Positions 34,350-43,341 are shown, counted from the first letter of the stretch. The stretch: 64,000 nucleotides of DNA from Acetobacterium tundrae (GCF_008086615.1 NZ_RXYB01000002.1:62001-126000), one strand, 5' to 3'. The notes: generated by a model from the letters alone, not told the origin. Numbers and translations: made by a program.

Positions 34350-34919
34350 ATGAAGCTATTGTTAGAAGCACTCAACAAGCCGGTAGACGCTTTTAAAAGG
34401 GGCAATACGAAGCTGTCGTGGACACTGGTGGTGATAACCATTGGAATGGTTACAATCCTTGATCCTATTTTGAGAATTTTCGCTAAGGTGACAGACGTCA
34501 ATCCGGGGATTGATGTCCTCCATGTTATTGTACTGTCGGCCGCCGGCATGATTACCTATTGTGCTGTTTGTACGGCATTTTGGATTGTCGGAAAAATTTT
34601 TGGCAGTTTGAGACCGTTGCAGACTTATCTTCGAACATGGGGAATTACCTATTTGCCGACACTTTTCTGCGTAGTAATTGTTTCTGTTACGGATAACTAT
34701 TTTTTCCTCTTTTGGAACAATCTATTTTGGGGAATGTTGTTTACCATTGCGTTTGGGGGAATACTGATCTGGAAGGCTATTTTATATGTGTTGTTTTTTA
34801 AAGAGGTTGCTCAGCTTAGCGGCTTCAAACTAGTCGGGGCACTGGTGCTCGCCGGGGTTGTGATTATCATTCTGGCTTTCATTAATGCATCAATTGGTTT
34901 AATAACACCGATAGTATAA
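34350..34919 (+). CDS. Yip1-family membrane protein
   Basis: 189 residues from ATG 34350 (AGGAGG before it). Five hydrophobic segments; EALNKPVDAFKR at the N-terminus and the helix pattern fit the Yip1 superfamily found in bacterial envelope-stress units. Two bases after the preceding gene, so part of the sigma-factor unit. Function unknown. Confidence 0.7.
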   Translation: MKLLLEALNKPVDAFKRGNTKLSWTLVVITIGMVTILDPILRIFAKVTDVNPGIDVLHVIVLSAAGMITYCAVCTAFWIVGKIFGSLRPLQTYLRTWGITYLPTLFCVVIVSVTDNYFFLFWNNLFWGMLFTIAFGGILIWKAILYVLFFKEVAQLSGFKLVGALVLAGVVIIILAFINASIGLITPIV

Positions 34920-34930
34920 AAATAATTAAT

Positions 34931-34982
34931 AAAACGGCTTGACTGGAACGCTGATTGCGGTCCGGATCAAGCCGTTTTTTAT
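34931..34982. terminator. Bidirectional terminator between Yip1 and TetR genes
   Basis: AAAACGGCTTGA ... TCAAGCCGTTTTTT: 12-bp stem around a larger interior, between convergent genes. Confidence 0.8.
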
Positions 34983-34989
34983 TTGGGTA

Positions 34990-35583
34990 TCAATATTTTG
35001 ATAATTCCGTTTGAATACCATTTGTTGTGACCGCTAAAAGCAGTTCTAAAAACTGTTCGGTTGGCATGTCCTTATCATTGGTGTACCATTTAGAAATAGT
35101 GCTGAGCATGGCCGCACTCTGGTATTCCATTAAATACGTCACTTCCAACAATTCCTGCGGCGTTAGCTTCTTATACATCGATAGTACCGCAGGAGTGAGT
35201 TTCTTCAAGACTTTCTGTCTGAATAGGGGGTCACCGTTCTCCCCTAATAGAACAGGGAGATAGGTCTTGTTTTTCTCAAAGAACTCAAGAACTGATGTTA
35301 AAATAATTTTTTTGCGATCAGTATGTGAAAGCTTACCGCGAAAAAGCTGTTTGATTACAATTTTCTCAAAATCTTCAGTGGTAATAGTCTGCTCTTCAAT
35401 TTCTTCTAGAATTTCGTATACGTCGATAAAATAAACATAAAAAGTCGAGCGATTATATCCGGCAAGGTCGCAAACTTCCTTTACAGAGATTTTTTCAATT
35501 CTTTTTTTGCAATATAACTGCCAAAATGAATCGATCAGATTTTGTCTGGTGATTTGGGCCGTCATTGATAAAGGTTTGTTCAT
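34990..35583 (-). CDS. TetR-family transcriptional regulator
   Basis: 197 residues. N-terminal HTH: TRQNLIDSFWQLYCKKRIEKISVKEVCDLAG then YNRSTFYVYFIDVYEIL, the usual TetR recognition helix. The C-terminal ligand domain ends with MLSTISKWYTNDKDMPTEQFLELL, a variant typical of TetR_C_33-like regulators of ABC-2 exporters. Divergent from the ABC transporter pair 161 bp away, so it probably represses it. Confidence 0.88.
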   Translation of the reverse strand: MNKPLSMTAQITRQNLIDSFWQLYCKKRIEKISVKEVCDLAGYNRSTFYVYFIDVYEILEEIEEQTITTEDFEKIVIKQLFRGKLSHTDRKKIILTSVLEFFEKNKTYLPVLLGENGDPLFRQKVLKKLTPAVLSMYKKLTPQELLEVTYLMEYQSAAMLSTISKWYTNDKDMPTEQFLELLLAVTTNGIQTELSKY

Positions 35584-35744
35584 GGAGATGTTACCTCGTT
35601 AACCATGTCGTTTATGATGATTATAAACCAATAGAGTAGGATTCACAAGAAAATCCGACACTTTGAAAAAGACTGTTGGTTGAATACGGGCACCATTGGG
35701 ACTAAAATGATGGTAATAAAAAAATCAAAAGGAGAACATTGAAA

Positions 35745-36476
35745 ATGAAGATAGAAGTGAATCAAGTCGATAAATCATTTAAAAAACAGCGGGTTCTGAA
35801 TCAGATCAATCTGACCATCAATTCCGGGCGGATATTTTGTCTCCTGGGAGCATCCGGCTCAGGAAAGACAACCTTGCTGCGCATTATGATGGGCGCTATC
35901 CGTTCGGAAAATGGAACCGTTACAATCGGCGGGACAAAGGTACCAAACCGACAGCTTCTAGCAGAAATGGGTTATATGCCCCAAAATGAAGCACTGTATG
36001 AGGAATTGTCGGTATGGGAGAATTTGAAGTTTTTTGCGGGACTTCATAAATTGAAGCGAAAGACATTCGAAAAAAATGCGGCAGAACTGCTGCAGGTTGT
36101 GGATATGCTACAAGATAAAACTAAGTTGGTTCGTGATTGCTCAGGAGGGATGAAAAAAAGAATATCATTAGCGGTGGCGCTGATTCATCACCCGAAGCTG
36201 CTGCTGTTGGATGAGCCGACTGTTGGGGTTGATCCGGTTTTGCGAAGAAGAATATGGGAGTATCTCAAGCAACTGAAATCAAGCGGAGTTACTATTCTGG
36301 TTACGACCCATGTCATGGACGAAGTGACTCAGTGCGATGATGCTGCGCTGCTTCGAAACGGCCATATTATCGCCAAGGATACCGTTGAAAATTTAATCGG
36401 AATGACACCAAATGGGAATATCGAGGAATTGTTTTTTATGAACGATCAGTCCGAAATGGAGGGAGCAACATGTTAA
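35745..36476 (+). CDS. ABC-2 exporter ATP-binding protein
   Basis: 243 residues from ATG 35745 (AAAGGAG before it; TTG 35739 is an alternative). Walker A LLGASGSGKTTLL, Q-loop GYMPQNEALYEEL, signature CSGGMKKRISLAVAL, Walker B LLLLDEPTVGVDPVLRR, H-loop TTHVMDE. The short form and TVGVDP mark DrrA/CcmA-type drug or lipid exporters. Overlaps the permease gene by 7 bp. Confidence 0.93.
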   Translation: MKIEVNQVDKSFKKQRVLNQINLTINSGRIFCLLGASGSGKTTLLRIMMGAIRSENGTVTIGGTKVPNRQLLAEMGYMPQNEALYEELSVWENLKFFAGLHKLKRKTFEKNAAELLQVVDMLQDKTKLVRDCSGGMKKRISLAVALIHHPKLLLLDEPTVGVDPVLRRRIWEYLKQLKSSGVTILVTTHVMDEVTQCDDAALLRNGHIIAKDTVENLIGMTPNGNIEELFFMNDQSEMEGATC

Positions 36477-37480
36477 GCATTGTTAAACGAATCCTAGTAC
36501 AAATTAAAAATGATAAACGTTCGCTGGGATTGCTGTTGTTTGCACCACTACTGGTTTTAACCCTATTGTATTTTATTTTAGGAAATGCTAATTATGTTCC
36601 GCAAATTGCGACTTACGATATGAGTGAAAAATTCAATACAGAATTACAACAAAATGCCGGGGTTATCGAGCTGAATGAAAAACCGGAGGCAAAAGACTAT
36701 CTGGAGAAGAATGGAATCGATGCGCTTATTTGGAAAGACTCAGAAGGGACTCACCTTGAATTGCTGGAGAAGAACTCCAAAGCGACCACCGCCTTAAAAG
36801 CCATCCAGGACACCAACAAAGTTTTGCAGCCTTCACAAAGTGAATTGCTGATCGATTATGTTTATGAAACCGCAGATGATAATCAACTGGATTCACTCAG
36901 CTATGTTTTTCTTGGCGTCATTTCATTTTTCTTTGTTTTCATTCTTTCGGGGATGTCATTTGTACGGGAACGTTTTGGCCAGACTTTAGAGCGGATGCTC
37001 ATGACGCCGATTAGTCGAATGGATATTATTGGCGGGTACACCTTCGGCTATGGCTTATTATCGGCACTGCAAAGTGTGGTGATCATTTTATTCGCTGTTT
37101 ATGGATTGCACCTCCATGTGGAAGGTTCGGTATCACTTTGTATTCTGGTCATGATTTTAATGGCCTTTTCAGCGGTATCCGTGGGAGCCCTGGTTTCTAT
37201 TTTTGCAAACAACGAATTGCAGATGGTTCAGTTTATCCCGGTGGTGTTAATTCCGCAGATCTTTTTTTCCGGACTGATACCCATTGATACGATTCCCTTT
37301 GGATTGGGGAATCTGTGCTATTTTACACCGATTTACTATGGCTGCACAGCTTTGGAAATGATTATGATTCAAGGAAAGGGCTTTCTGGAAATATGGCCCT
37401 GGTTGGTGGGGTCGGTATTATTTATCGGGGTGCTGTTTTTAGTGAATGTGATGGCATTAAAAAAATACCGAAGACTGTAA
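36470..37480 (+). CDS. ABC-2 exporter permease
   Basis: 336 residues with one N-terminal membrane helix (LLLFAPLLVLTLLYFILG), a ~125-residue external domain, and five C-terminal helices (FLGVISFFFVFILSGMSFV, FSAVSVGALVSIFANNELQMVQFIPVV and others). RFGQTLERMLMTPISRMDIIGGYT is the ABC-2 family block. Forms a homodimer with the ATPase encoded before it. Substrate unknown; the TetR and AraC neighbours suggest a drug- or lipid-inducible exporter. Confidence 0.92.
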   Translation: MLSIVKRILVQIKNDKRSLGLLLFAPLLVLTLLYFILGNANYVPQIATYDMSEKFNTELQQNAGVIELNEKPEAKDYLEKNGIDALIWKDSEGTHLELLEKNSKATTALKAIQDTNKVLQPSQSELLIDYVYETADDNQLDSLSYVFLGVISFFFVFILSGMSFVRERFGQTLERMLMTPISRMDIIGGYTFGYGLLSALQSVVIILFAVYGLHLHVEGSVSLCILVMILMAFSAVSVGALVSIFANNELQMVQFIPVVLIPQIFFSGLIPIDTIPFGLGNLCYFTPIYYGCTALEMIMIQGKGFLEIWPWLVGSVLFIGVLFLVNVMALKKYRRL

Positions 37481-37529
37481 TAAATATCTGTTATACTTAT
37501 CCTAAAATGATGGTTATTAACGGGTGGGG

Positions 37530-38438
37530 GTGAAAAAAATAAAGTCATCAAGATTGGATAAAGAGTTAAATAAGATTCAGACATTGGTTGGGGATATAAC
37601 AGCTGAAGATCTCAAAAATGTTGACTGTTATTTTGGTGATCGCCTGAGTATCTTTGTACCCAGTGTAGGGTATTGTCAGTATGCCATCCGGCCAAATCAT
37701 ACGCATCCGTCTTATTCATTTGTCCTATTTTTTTCTGAAAAACAAAATTTTTTAAAAGATCCCATCGAATTGCCATTGAACCATTATCTGGCCGCCATTT
37801 TATCACCGGAAATCCCTCATGAGGAAGAAATAGCCGATCAGTTTACCCGATATGTTGCTATTTTTATAAATAAAGACTTTTATGAAGAACGATATAATAA
37901 GATTTTTGGTCGACCAATTGAAAAATTTCATATATGGAAGCAATTTTCGGTGCCTCAGGAAATTATGATTGATATTAAGAGCTTTATGTCAGAGTCGGAA
38001 AGTAAAATTCCCGGATATGAAAATATCCTTGAAGCGCTAACAGAGATTATCACCATTCGGCTGATTCGCAGCCAAAATAGAATTCAGACTGAAATTAATC
38101 CGGTTGTTAAGAAGTTTGATATGGAGCAAATCATAGAATTCATGGAGCAGCATTTTGGAGATCAAATTTCACTTGGGGATCTTTCGAAAAAAGTTGGGAT
38201 GTCAAAATCACAATTCAGTAGATGTTTTAGACAGGAAACAGGTTTGGCACCCATTGAATATTTTATTAAAATTCGGATTGAAAAGGGCCAGAAACTTTTA
38301 AGAAGCGGAGAAAAAAACATCACTGAAATTGCAGAAGATTGTGGTTTTGGAAGTACCGCACATTTTTCAACATGTTTCAAAAATCATTTGGGAATAAGCC
38401 CTTCAATGTATAAAAAATTATACAAAGAACATAACTAG
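37530..38438 (+). CDS. AraC-family transcriptional regulator
   Basis: About 302 residues; GTG 37530 or 37524 as start, in a G-rich ribosome site. An N-terminal cupin-like sensing domain (AIRPNHTHPSYSFVLFFSE) has an HTHPSY metal/ligand motif. The C-terminal double HTH runs from about 200: IIEFMEQHFGDQISLGDLSK, SKSQFSRCFRQETGLAPIEY, ITEIAEDCGFGSTAHFSTCF, the full AraC signature. About 50 bp downstream of the exporter permease, probably a regulator of this group or of the pyridoxamine-oxidase-like gene that follows. Confidence 0.88.
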   Translation: MKKIKSSRLDKELNKIQTLVGDITAEDLKNVDCYFGDRLSIFVPSVGYCQYAIRPNHTHPSYSFVLFFSEKQNFLKDPIELPLNHYLAAILSPEIPHEEEIADQFTRYVAIFINKDFYEERYNKIFGRPIEKFHIWKQFSVPQEIMIDIKSFMSESESKIPGYENILEALTEIITIRLIRSQNRIQTEINPVVKKFDMEQIIEFMEQHFGDQISLGDLSKKVGMSKSQFSRCFRQETGLAPIEYFIKIRIEKGQKLLRSGEKNITEIAEDCGFGSTAHFSTCFKNHLGISPSMYKKLYKEHN

Positions 38439-38527
38439 TAAGATTTTATAAGGAAATGCGTATATTTTGAAAGAAATAAAAGCCCGATATGGATATAGTA
38501 TCTTTAGAAAGTTATGAGAGGTGCAAA

Positions 38528-38962
38528 ATGAATAAACAAGAAGTCTATGAATTTATGAGTAAAAATCCAGCGTTTTTTCTTGCCACAGCGGATGGAGATC
38601 AGCCAAAGGTAAGAGGGATGCTTTTGTACAAGGCTGATGAATCCGGAATTGTATTTCATTCCGGGACAATGAAGGAAGTCTATCGACAAATACAAAAAAA
38701 TCCAAAAGCAGAACTATGTTTTAATGATTTTAAAAAGGGCTTGCAAGTTCGTGTGAGAGGTCAACTTGAAATTGTGGATGACCATAAAGTTAAGGATGAA
38801 ATAGTGAATCATCCGACTCGTAAGTTTTTAACAGCCTGGGTAGAAAGCATGAAACCAGAAGATTTTTATAAATCTTTTGTTGTTTTTAAACTGGTACATG
38901 GAGTCGCCGTGGTCTGGACAATGGCGACTAATTTTGAACCAAATGTCGATATTGAATTGTAA
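38528..38962 (+). CDS. Pyridoxamine 5'-phosphate oxidase-like FMN-binding protein
   Basis: 144 residues from ATG 38528 (GAGAGGTG before it). EFMSKNPAFFLATADGDQPKVRGM is the split-barrel FMN-binding opening; KNPKAELCFNDFKKGLQVRVRGQLEI follows. Clostridial members are small flavoproteins of unknown substrate, sometimes linked to drug or thiol stress. Follows the AraC regulator by about 90 bp. Confidence 0.85.
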   Translation: MNKQEVYEFMSKNPAFFLATADGDQPKVRGMLLYKADESGIVFHSGTMKEVYRQIQKNPKAELCFNDFKKGLQVRVRGQLEIVDDHKVKDEIVNHPTRKFLTAWVESMKPEDFYKSFVVFKLVHGVAVVWTMATNFEPNVDIEL

Positions 38963-38979
38963 TTTTAAATAAGTGTAGC

Positions 38980-39008
38980 TTGCCTCCTAATTGTTAGGAG
39001 GCTTTTTT
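38980..39008 (+). terminator. Terminator after the flavoprotein gene
   Basis: GCCTCCTAA-ttg-TTAGGAGGC followed by six U; 9-bp stem. Confidence 0.88.
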
Positions 39009-39035
39009 GTCTATGAATTTATAACAATATCATAG

Positions 39036-39316
39036 ATGAAGAAAGTTTTAATTAAAGAATTGCAAAAAAACTTGTAGATGACTTTGCTGATCAAAGCGGA
39101 GAGAAACCAACCTTTTGGGGGTTTGTTGTATTTAAAGTAGAGCAGAAATATTGGCAGAAGACCATTAATTACAAGGATACACTTGATTACAATTATTGGA
39201 AAGACAATGAATGGTTGGATTCAAGAAGCAAATATTATTTTAAAACACAATCTAGCGGGATCAAAATAACGACAGCAAGGTTTGTGGGCAGCTTTTTTAG
39301 TTTGTTTTTTAAATAA
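39036..39316 (+). pseudogene. Internally deleted flavodoxin-type reductase gene
   Basis: ATG 39036 gives MKKVLI, the usual start of flavodoxin-fold NAD(P)H oxidoreductases, then stops after 13 codons. A shifted frame immediately continues RIAKKLVDDFADQSGEKP and TLDYNYWKDNEWLDSRSKYY to a stop at 39316, which resembles the C-terminal end of the same family (compare DTEYWRMQGW at the end of the gene at 2467). About 120 central residues, with the FMN site, are missing. Deletion remnant. Confidence 0.6.
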
Positions 39317-39350
39317 ATGGGAAAGTATTGAGAATTGATAAAATATTAAT

Positions 39351-40775
39351 TTATATGGTACGCTTTTTTCCAAAAAAACGGATGGCAGTTATGATTGCTC
39401 CGACTGCGCAAATGAAAGCTACGCTTAAGTAAACGCTTTTCATACCAAAGATAAAAACATCAGGTCTTCCTTTAACAAAATCAGAAACTGGATAGCCTAT
39501 TTTGTTACTCATTTGCAAATACAAAAGATTAGTGGACATGGTTACCCCAAAAACGACGCCAATATTTCTCACGAGAGAATTAATGCTGCCGGCGATACCG
39601 ATTTTATCCTCGGGGACGCTGGACATCACCAATGCATTATTGGGAGCCTGAAACAGACCATTCCCGATAGCCATAATGATAACAAAAATAATAAACCGCC
39701 AGATTGGAGAAGTTTCAGTTAAGCTTGACATGAGAAAAAGTGAAAAGCTCAATAAAGTCAAGCCAAGAAAAGTGAGCATTTTCGATCCGATTTTATCAGA
39801 TAAATATCCGCTGATGGGAGAAACAACGGATAAAAACAACGGATAAACAATCATAGCTAACCCGGTCATGGAAGGCGATAAATTCATTGCGTTTTCAAGA
39901 TAAAAAGGTTGGATGATTGTGAAACTGCCAATTGCAATGAAAGAAATAAATCCGCAAAAAATACTAAGTGAAAACAAGGTGCTTTTAAAAATACTCAATT
40001 GCAGGAGAGGGGCAGTGTCCTTTTTTTCAATGAGAAGAAAAGCAACAAATAAAATAAGCGAAAGTGAAAGACATAAAATAATTACGGGTTGGGTGTATCC
40101 CACAGTTCCACCAATAGACAGGGAGAAAAATAAAATTATAATTGTCAAGGCAAACAGTAGAGCGCCTTTAATATCAAGTTTTTCCTTTGCTTTTGGGACT
40201 GATTTAGGCAGGACTTTTATTGCTAATATTAAACCTAAGATTCCGAAGGGGATATTAATAAGGAAGATATAGTGCCAACTGAAGGCACCAACAATAAAAC
40301 CGCCTAAAGTTGGTCCGGTCATTGATCCGATTGCTACAAAAGTACCAGAAATACCCAATGCTTTACCTCTCTCGTTTATTGGAAAGATCTGAGTAATGAG
40401 TCCATAGCTTGTGGCCATGGTTGCAGCTGCGCCGAGTCCCTGGATCATCCGGGCCACTAGCAAAATCATTAAGGAACCGGATAAACCACACAAGGCCGAA
40501 CCAAAGGTAAATAGTCCAATGCCGTAAGTGAAAACTTTGCTGAGTCCTTTAAGATCCCCGAGCCGTCCGAAAATTAAAATGGTTGAAGAAATAACAATGA
40601 GATAAATTGTTACCACCCAAGTGATGAGCTGGGTGGTGGTTGACAAAGCATCCACCATATTGGGCATCGCAACATTGATAATGCTGGTGTCCAAAGTTGA
40701 CATAAATGTGATTAATACAATGTCAAAAAGAATTAGCTTTTTGTTTGTGTTTGTGTGATCGTCGAATTGTTGCAT
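39351..40775 (-). CDS. DHA2-family MFS drug exporter (EmrB/QacA type)
   Basis: 474 residues, 14 hydrophobic helices. FDIVLITFMSTLDTSIINVAMPNM is the motif D1 helix of DHA2 exporters; IFGRLGDLKGLSKVFTYG is motif A; RMIQGLGAAATMATSYGLIT motif B; GISGTFVAIGSMTGPTLGGFI motif C. Proton-driven drug efflux from the membrane. Alone on the minus strand. It is an intact homologue of the wrecked exporter at 10990. Confidence 0.92.
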   Translation of the reverse strand: MQQFDDHTNTNKKLILFDIVLITFMSTLDTSIINVAMPNMVDALSTTTQLITWVVTIYLIVISSTILIFGRLGDLKGLSKVFTYGIGLFTFGSALCGLSGSLMILLVARMIQGLGAAATMATSYGLITQIFPINERGKALGISGTFVAIGSMTGPTLGGFIVGAFSWHYIFLINIPFGILGLILAIKVLPKSVPKAKEKLDIKGALLFALTIIILFFSLSIGGTVGYTQPVIILCLSLSLILFVAFLLIEKKDTAPLLQLSIFKSTLFSLSIFCGFISFIAIGSFTIIQPFYLENAMNLSPSMTGLAMIVYPLFLSVVSPISGYLSDKIGSKMLTFLGLTLLSFSLFLMSSLTETSPIWRFIIFVIIMAIGNGLFQAPNNALVMSSVPEDKIGIAGSINSLVRNIGVVFGVTMSTNLLYLQMSNKIGYPVSDFVKGRPDVFIFGMKSVYLSVAFICAVGAIITAIRFFGKKRTI

Positions 40776-41070
40776 TTTAATCTTTCAACTCCTTATATTT
40801 TTTCAAAACTTAGTTATGTGTAATTATTTTACTCCAACAGATCAAAACTGTCAATTATCGTCAATTTATTGTCAATCTTAAGGAAAATATATAAATTCCG
40901 CTTAGTTAAGTAATTAAAGAAGTAGAAAGTTGCTGATGAAAATGGTACAATGTAAAAAGTGATTCCTAGTTTTGTTATGGAACAACATCGTTATGAAGAA
41001 AATTGAGATAAAGACAAGTTTAATTTGATGTAATAGCTAGGATTTAATTATTTTAGGAGGGTTGGGCATA

Positions 41071-42054
41071 GTGAGTAATCATGACGACAAAATTACAATT
41101 GATACAATTATAGCAGATCAGAGAATAAAGCAAGGTGATCAAGCTTTAGAAGAATGTATTATAACATTATCTGAAAAATTGGAGCTTGCGAATAATCTAT
41201 TAAAAACAATTCTGGAAACAACTCATGATTTTATTATCTTTTGCTTAGATACAGAGTACCGGTATATAAGCTTTAACAATCGGCATAAGGAGATGGCAAA
41301 ATCTCAATGGGGAAAAGACATAGAGATAGGAACTAATTTGCTTGATCTCATCGATGACAATGAAGAATGGAAAAACATGAAAGGCTTTCTTGACCGCGTT
41401 TTATCAGGGGAACAGTTTTGTTCAATTGAAGAACATAAGGATAGTGATGATAATATAATTCTGGGGAAAAATCATTGGGCCCCGGTAAAAAACAAAAATG
41501 GCGAAATTATAGGTATGGTATGTTTTATTCAGGATGTAACAGAAAATAAGAAATTCTTAAAAGCAATGCTTGAAGAGCGGAAAAATCAGGAAAATGTAGA
41601 ATCGTTGACTTTTTGTGATCAGCTGACAGGAGCATATAATCGAAAGTATTATGACAAGGAATTAGAAAGACTGGATAATAAATCATATTATCCGTTGTCA
41701 ATTATTTTACTGTCGGTTAGCCGTCTGGACCAGGTTAATGTTAAGTATGGACGTACAGTAGGGGATATTTTGATTAAGAAGGTCGCTCAAATTCTCAAGA
41801 ATGTCTGCCGAGGTGATGATGTCGTTGCCCGACTGGAAGGTAATCAATTTGTTATTCTGATGCCTAGAACTGCAGGCGCGAATGTTGAACGGGCGATTAA
41901 GCGAATTAAAATAAGTATGGATGAAGCAAAGGTGGAATCCATAAAACTGTCTGTTCCCTTTGGCTACTATACAAAATATGAAGAAACTGAAAATATTAAT
42001 ACGATTTTTGAAATGGCTGAAAGGCAACTAGAACGACAAAAAGAATTGGAGTAA
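41071..42054 (+). CDS. PAS protein with degenerate GGDEF domain and intact c-di-GMP I-site
   Basis: 327 residues from GTG 41071 (AGGAGG nine bases before). A coiled start, then a PAS domain (FIIFCLDTEYRYISFNNRHKE to MVCFIQDVTENKKF), then DQLTGAYNRKYYDKEL and a GGDEF-fold domain. The catalytic loop reads EGNQF instead of GGDEF, and the metal-binding aspartates of the first strand are replaced (IILLSVSRLDQVN), so cyclase activity is unlikely. The inhibitory-site motif RGDD (RxxD) lies exactly five residues before EGNQF and is intact. The likely role is a c-di-GMP receptor, next to a c-di-GMP riboswitch-controlled pilus locus. Confidence 0.85.
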   Translation: MSNHDDKITIDTIIADQRIKQGDQALEECIITLSEKLELANNLLKTILETTHDFIIFCLDTEYRYISFNNRHKEMAKSQWGKDIEIGTNLLDLIDDNEEWKNMKGFLDRVLSGEQFCSIEEHKDSDDNIILGKNHWAPVKNKNGEIIGMVCFIQDVTENKKFLKAMLEERKNQENVESLTFCDQLTGAYNRKYYDKELERLDNKSYYPLSIILLSVSRLDQVNVKYGRTVGDILIKKVAQILKNVCRGDDVVARLEGNQFVILMPRTAGANVERAIKRIKISMDEAKVESIKLSVPFGYYTKYEETENINTIFEMAERQLERQKELE

Positions 42055-42091
42055 TAAAGCTATTATATAGTAACAAGTATCATTTTCACAA

Positions 42092-42127
42092 ACATCTGTG
42101 ACTCATTTAGAGTTGACAGGTGTTTTT
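42092..42127 (+). terminator. Terminator after the PAS/GGDEF gene
   Basis: AACATCTGT ... ACAGGTGTT followed by TTTAAT; separates this gene from the pilus promoter. Confidence 0.7.
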
Positions 42128-42214
42128 AATTTGGGCTTGTATGGGTTTATTAATCAGGTCTTAAAAAAAGAACTAAAATTTACTCTTGTAATTATATATT
42201 TAAGAATAAAACGC

Positions 42215-42243
42215 TTGACATGTGAACATAAGTGTATTAGAAT
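42215..42243 (+). promoter_or_regulatory. Promoter of the Tad/Flp pilus locus
   Basis: TTGACA (42215-42220), 17-bp spacer, TAGAAT (42238-42243), about 10 bp before the first riboswitch. Confidence 0.7.
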
Positions 42244-42253
42244 AATGTAAATT

Positions 42254-42340
42254 AAATATTTAGCATACTTATCGAAAGGTAAGGACGCAAAGCTTAAGGG
42301 TCTAAGTAATTTTTTATATGACAGCCAGTTGCAAATTAAG
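42254..42340 (+). ncRNA. Cyclic di-GMP-I (GEMM-I) riboswitch, first of a tandem pair
   Basis: Contains the conserved core: TTATCGAAAGGTAAGGACGC (GNRA-tetraloop hairpin), CAAAGCTTAAGGGTCTAAG, and GACAGCCAGTTGC closing the three-way junction. Matches the clostridial GEMM-I consensus from memory. A small hairpin GGTGTA/TATGCC (42345-42361) and a terminator follow. Confidence 0.92.
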
Positions 42341-42366
42341 ATAGGTGTATTTGATATGCCTTAAGC

Positions 42367-42393
42367 GCAACGTGTCAGAACGTTGTTTTTTTA
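42367..42393 (+). terminator. Expression-platform terminator of riboswitch 1
   Basis: CAACGT-gtcaga-ACGTTG followed by seven U. Confidence 0.85.
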
Positions 42394-42421
42394 TTGAAAG
42401 AAAAAATTTGAGACTATAATT

Positions 42422-42502
42422 TAATATTTAGCATACTTATCGAAAGGTAAGGACGCAAAGCTTAAGGGTCTAAGTAAATTTTTATATGACAGCCAGTTGC
42501 AG
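42422..42502 (+). ncRNA. Cyclic di-GMP-I (GEMM-I) riboswitch, second of the pair
   Basis: Identical to the first from TTAGCATACTTATCG through GGGTCTAAGTAA, then diverging slightly, with the same GACAGCCAGTTGC end. The spacer hairpin is GGTATA/TATACC, i.e. compensatory changes relative to copy 1, showing both are under selection. Confidence 0.92.
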
Positions 42503-42533
42503 GTAGAATGGGTATATTTAATATACCTTTAGT

Positions 42534-42562
42534 GCAACGCGTCAAAACGTTGCTTTTTTATT
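42534..42562 (+). terminator. Expression-platform terminator of riboswitch 2
   Basis: GCAACG-cgtcaaaa-CGTTGC followed by six U, 30 bp before tadV. Confidence 0.85.
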
Positions 42563-42590
42563 GCAAAAAAAAGAATAGGGGGGTTAAATA

Positions 42591-43280
42591 ATGAACCAAA
42601 TGACATTTTTTAATATTGTTGTTTTAGCATTTGGAGCAATCATCGGCGTATGTATGGAGAAGTCCACAATCTATTTAATCCAAAGAAGAGTTAACACACT
42701 TATGCCTTATCGATTTTCTGGAAGTATTAGAAAAACAATTCTTTGGGCGGCAGTAAACACAATAGGTTGGTTTCTGCTTGTTTTAATCAATGGGTTGCAA
42801 TCCAATACGCTGGAATGCATGTTACTCTTTTCTGTTTGCATCATCCTGTCGGCAGTGGATATCAGTATTAAAAAAATACCAAATGAGCTCATACTCATTA
42901 CGTTGATCATTGGCGCGGCATTTTTAGTGACAGGTCAACCGATTGGTAACATAGAGGTCAATTTATTCGGTTTAGCATTAGGTTTTATTATATTCTTTTT
43001 ACCGGCAATGATTGGAAAAGGAGCCGGTTGGGGAGATGTCAAGTATGCTGCAGCCGTAGGCTTTTGCCTCGGGTTGTATGGAGTATTAACGGCAATCCTG
43101 ATCATGACATTTTTCTTAATCATCTATACTGTTTACATTATTATCACAGGCCAGGGGAATTTGAAATCAAAAATAGCATTAGGACCATTTATGGCTTCTG
43201 GATTTGTGGCCGTTCTGGTTATAAATATGATAAATAGTCACTATTTATTATTTGATTTGGGACTACTAATCAATGGATAA
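42591..43280 (+). CDS. tadV: Prepilin peptidase (TadV/CpaA-like, A24 family)
   Basis: 229 residues, about six membrane segments. CIILSAVDISIKKIPNELIL contains the first catalytic Asp (AVDI...K.IPN). PAMIGKGAGWGDVKYAAAVGF contains the second, in the GxGD motif as GWGD. It cleaves the leader of Flp prepilins. AGGGGGG precedes the ATG. First gene after the riboswitch pair. Confidence 0.92.
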   Translation: MNQMTFFNIVVLAFGAIIGVCMEKSTIYLIQRRVNTLMPYRFSGSIRKTILWAAVNTIGWFLLVLINGLQSNTLECMLLFSVCIILSAVDISIKKIPNELILITLIIGAAFLVTGQPIGNIEVNLFGLALGFIIFFLPAMIGKGAGWGDVKYAAAVGFCLGLYGVLTAILIMTFFLIIYTVYIIITGQGNLKSKIALGPFMASGFVAVLVINMINSHYLLFDLGLLING

Positions 43281-43341
43281 CATTCATGCGCGTGATAAAG
43301 TTTTCGGACTTTACATATAAAAAATAAGAAGGAGAAGGAAA

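Noticed and set aside
42254-42502. The repeated leader as an insertion sequence or CRISPR repeat
   Set aside because: The two copies match the c-di-GMP-I riboswitch core and each has a terminator; only two copies, no spacers or cas genes.
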